Of a stretch of 64,000 bases of DNA, positions 63,339 to 64,000 are shown in pieces. Source of the stretch: an uncultured Bacteroidota bacterium (GTDB lineage: Bacteria > Bacteroidota > Bacteroidia > Chitinophagales > Chitinophagaceae); the NCBI GenBank assembly GCA_903853805.1, contig CAINUN010000050.1:36501-100500 (forward strand), read 5' to 3'. Both the position numbers and the translations under genes were made by a program. Position 1 is the stretch's first letter; each line of letters begins with the position of its first letter. The notes under the pieces are model-generated. The model did not search any database. It was not told the DNA's origin and saw only the letters and a program-made list of their open reading frames with translations.

Positions 63339-63839
63339 ATGCCAATCAATCAAATGAACAGCACGTTCACCGCACCACAAGCAACAGCAATTAGTGGCGC
63401 ATTTACCACCATCACTACCAATTTTCCTTTTGCTGTCAATGTAAACAAAGAGGAAGGAAACAAACTAAAATCTATTGACAACAAACGCTATCCTTATGTG
63501 CAACGCGTGATGGATATTCATATTGTCAATTTTCCAACGCTTGTTAGCGGTTTTGCAGGCACAGCGGCTGAAGGTCAAAACGACTGGACGCTCATTAAGC
63601 AGCTCGATCCTATGATTGCAAGCGTAGAAGTGTTGCGCGAAAAATTGGTGGATACCCGCCGCGTGGCAGCACACGAATTGTATAATTTTTTGTTGGGTGC
63701 TTATGAAATGGCAAAAATGGCTGCCAAAAACAATATTCCAGGTATGGATGTAGTGGTGAACGATTTGGCAGAGTTGTTTGCGGGTCAAGGAAACTTTGGT
63801 CCCACCGACCCCACCGACCCCACCGATCCAACTAATTAA
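63339..63839 (+). CDS. Hypothetical protein with (PTD)n tail
   Basis: The 166-residue protein has no signal peptide or membrane segment. The body is helical (YPYVQRVMDIHIVNFPTLVSGFAG, DPMIASVEVLREKLVDTRRVAAHELYNFLLGAYEMAKMAAKN), ending in GPTDPTDPTDPTN encoded by three 9-bp repeats (CCCACCGAC) at 63801-63827. No family is recognised with certainty. ATG at 63339 follows a promoter; the longer track start (63267) lies upstream of it. A terminator follows. Confidence 0.72.
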   Translation: MPINQMNSTFTAPQATAISGAFTTITTNFPFAVNVNKEEGNKLKSIDNKRYPYVQRVMDIHIVNFPTLVSGFAGTAAEGQNDWTLIKQLDPMIASVEVLREKLVDTRRVAAHELYNFLLGAYEMAKMAAKNNIPGMDVVVNDLAELFAGQGNFGPTDPTDPTDPTN

Positions 63840-63860
63840 TATCAATTTATTAATCTTTCA

Positions 63861-63891
63861 AAACTTCCGCCTCCTTAGCGGAAGTTTTTTT
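63861..63891 (+). terminator. Rho-independent terminator
   Basis: AAACTTCCGC-CTCCTTA-GCGGAAGTTT followed by T's; 10-bp perfect stem. Confidence 0.93.
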
Positions 63892-63912
63892 ATGCCTTCA
63901 CAAAAACCAATG

Positions 63913-64000
63913 AATATGATTTTAGAATAAAGGAGTTTACTTTTAGTGTAAATGAATGCTAGTTTAAAACGAAAGAATTAACTTTAAGTGCAAAAGAATA
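63913..64000. repeat. Tandem array 5 (21-bp units), cut by window end
   Basis: Four 21-bp units in register (63913, 63934, 63955, 63976) and the start of a fifth. Cores ACTTTTAGT (centre 63943) and ACTTTAAGT (centre 63985) are 42 bp apart; units between are degenerate. The core resembles that of array 2 (ACTTTGAGT). Dyads are weaker than in the other arrays. Confidence 0.65.

Overview
The window looks like a chromosomal contig from a Bacteroidota bacterium, most likely Chitinophagales or a related lineage. The reasons are a T9SS type B sorted PKD-repeat protein next to a PorP/SprF gene, FtsH with a Gly-rich linker, a CcmD-family protein, DUF4290, DUF1573 and DUF3108 proteins, many small lipoproteins, AT-rich DNA, and promoters of the Bacteroidetes type (TAnnTTTG as -7 element). 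No plasmid, phage or IS genes are seen.

Layout. 1-250: two tRNAs (partial Leu-UAA, Gly-GCC) on the minus strand. 0.4-3.7 kb: cytochrome c maturation genes ccmB, ccmC, ccmD-like and a glutamate dehydrogenase, closed by two strong back-to-back hairpins. 3.8-10 kb: ftsH-rsfS, birA, a SUI1/eIF1-like factor, queD, an EamA transporter and a glycosyltransferase. 10-17.5 kb: a small lipoprotein missed by the ORF track, pdxJ, a giant PKD/Ig-like adhesin split by a one-base frameshift, and porP/sprF. 17.5-25.9 kb: an OmpR-type regulator, ruvC, a flippase-like membrane protein, DUF3108, an M28 peptidase, a DUF433/DUF5615 toxin-antitoxin pair between direct repeats, a lipoprotein and an M2 dipeptidase. 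26-40.6 kb: a surface polysaccharide locus (EpsG/Wzy-like polymerase, two glycosyltransferases, Wzz, Wza/SLBB exporter, heparinase-like lyase, WecB, two Gfo/Idh-type oxidoreductases, Wzi). 40.6-64 kb: housekeeping genes (secA, cca, tsaC, heptosyltransferase-like, aspartate aminotransferase, SCOT CoA-transferase, arfB, rluF-like, murA, mfd) mixed with uncharacterised lipoproteins.

The most unusual signal is non-coding. Five intergenic loci (about 1.08-1.26, 23.77-24.02, 45.27-45.58, 55.58-55.68 and 63.91-64.00 kb) each carry a tandem array with its own sequence. All share one architecture: short dyad-symmetric units repeated at exactly 21 or 22 bp, about two turns of the helix. In two arrays the dyad arms are kept while the centre varies, and in one the arms change in a compensatory way. 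I do not recall a description of such a family; this is the main candidate for a new system. A second, unrelated hairpin repeat occurs three times around the toxin-antitoxin cassette.

The genes otherwise form short operons: waaF-like-tsaC-cca, scoA-scoB-arsC-like, lipoprotein-arfB, DUF4290-murA-DUF, PKD protein-porP. Several start codons lie only 4-7 nt after a -7 element, suggesting leaderless or near-leaderless transcripts. Starts were moved from the longest ORF to an internal ATG where a signal peptide, a promoter or a neighbouring gene supported it.
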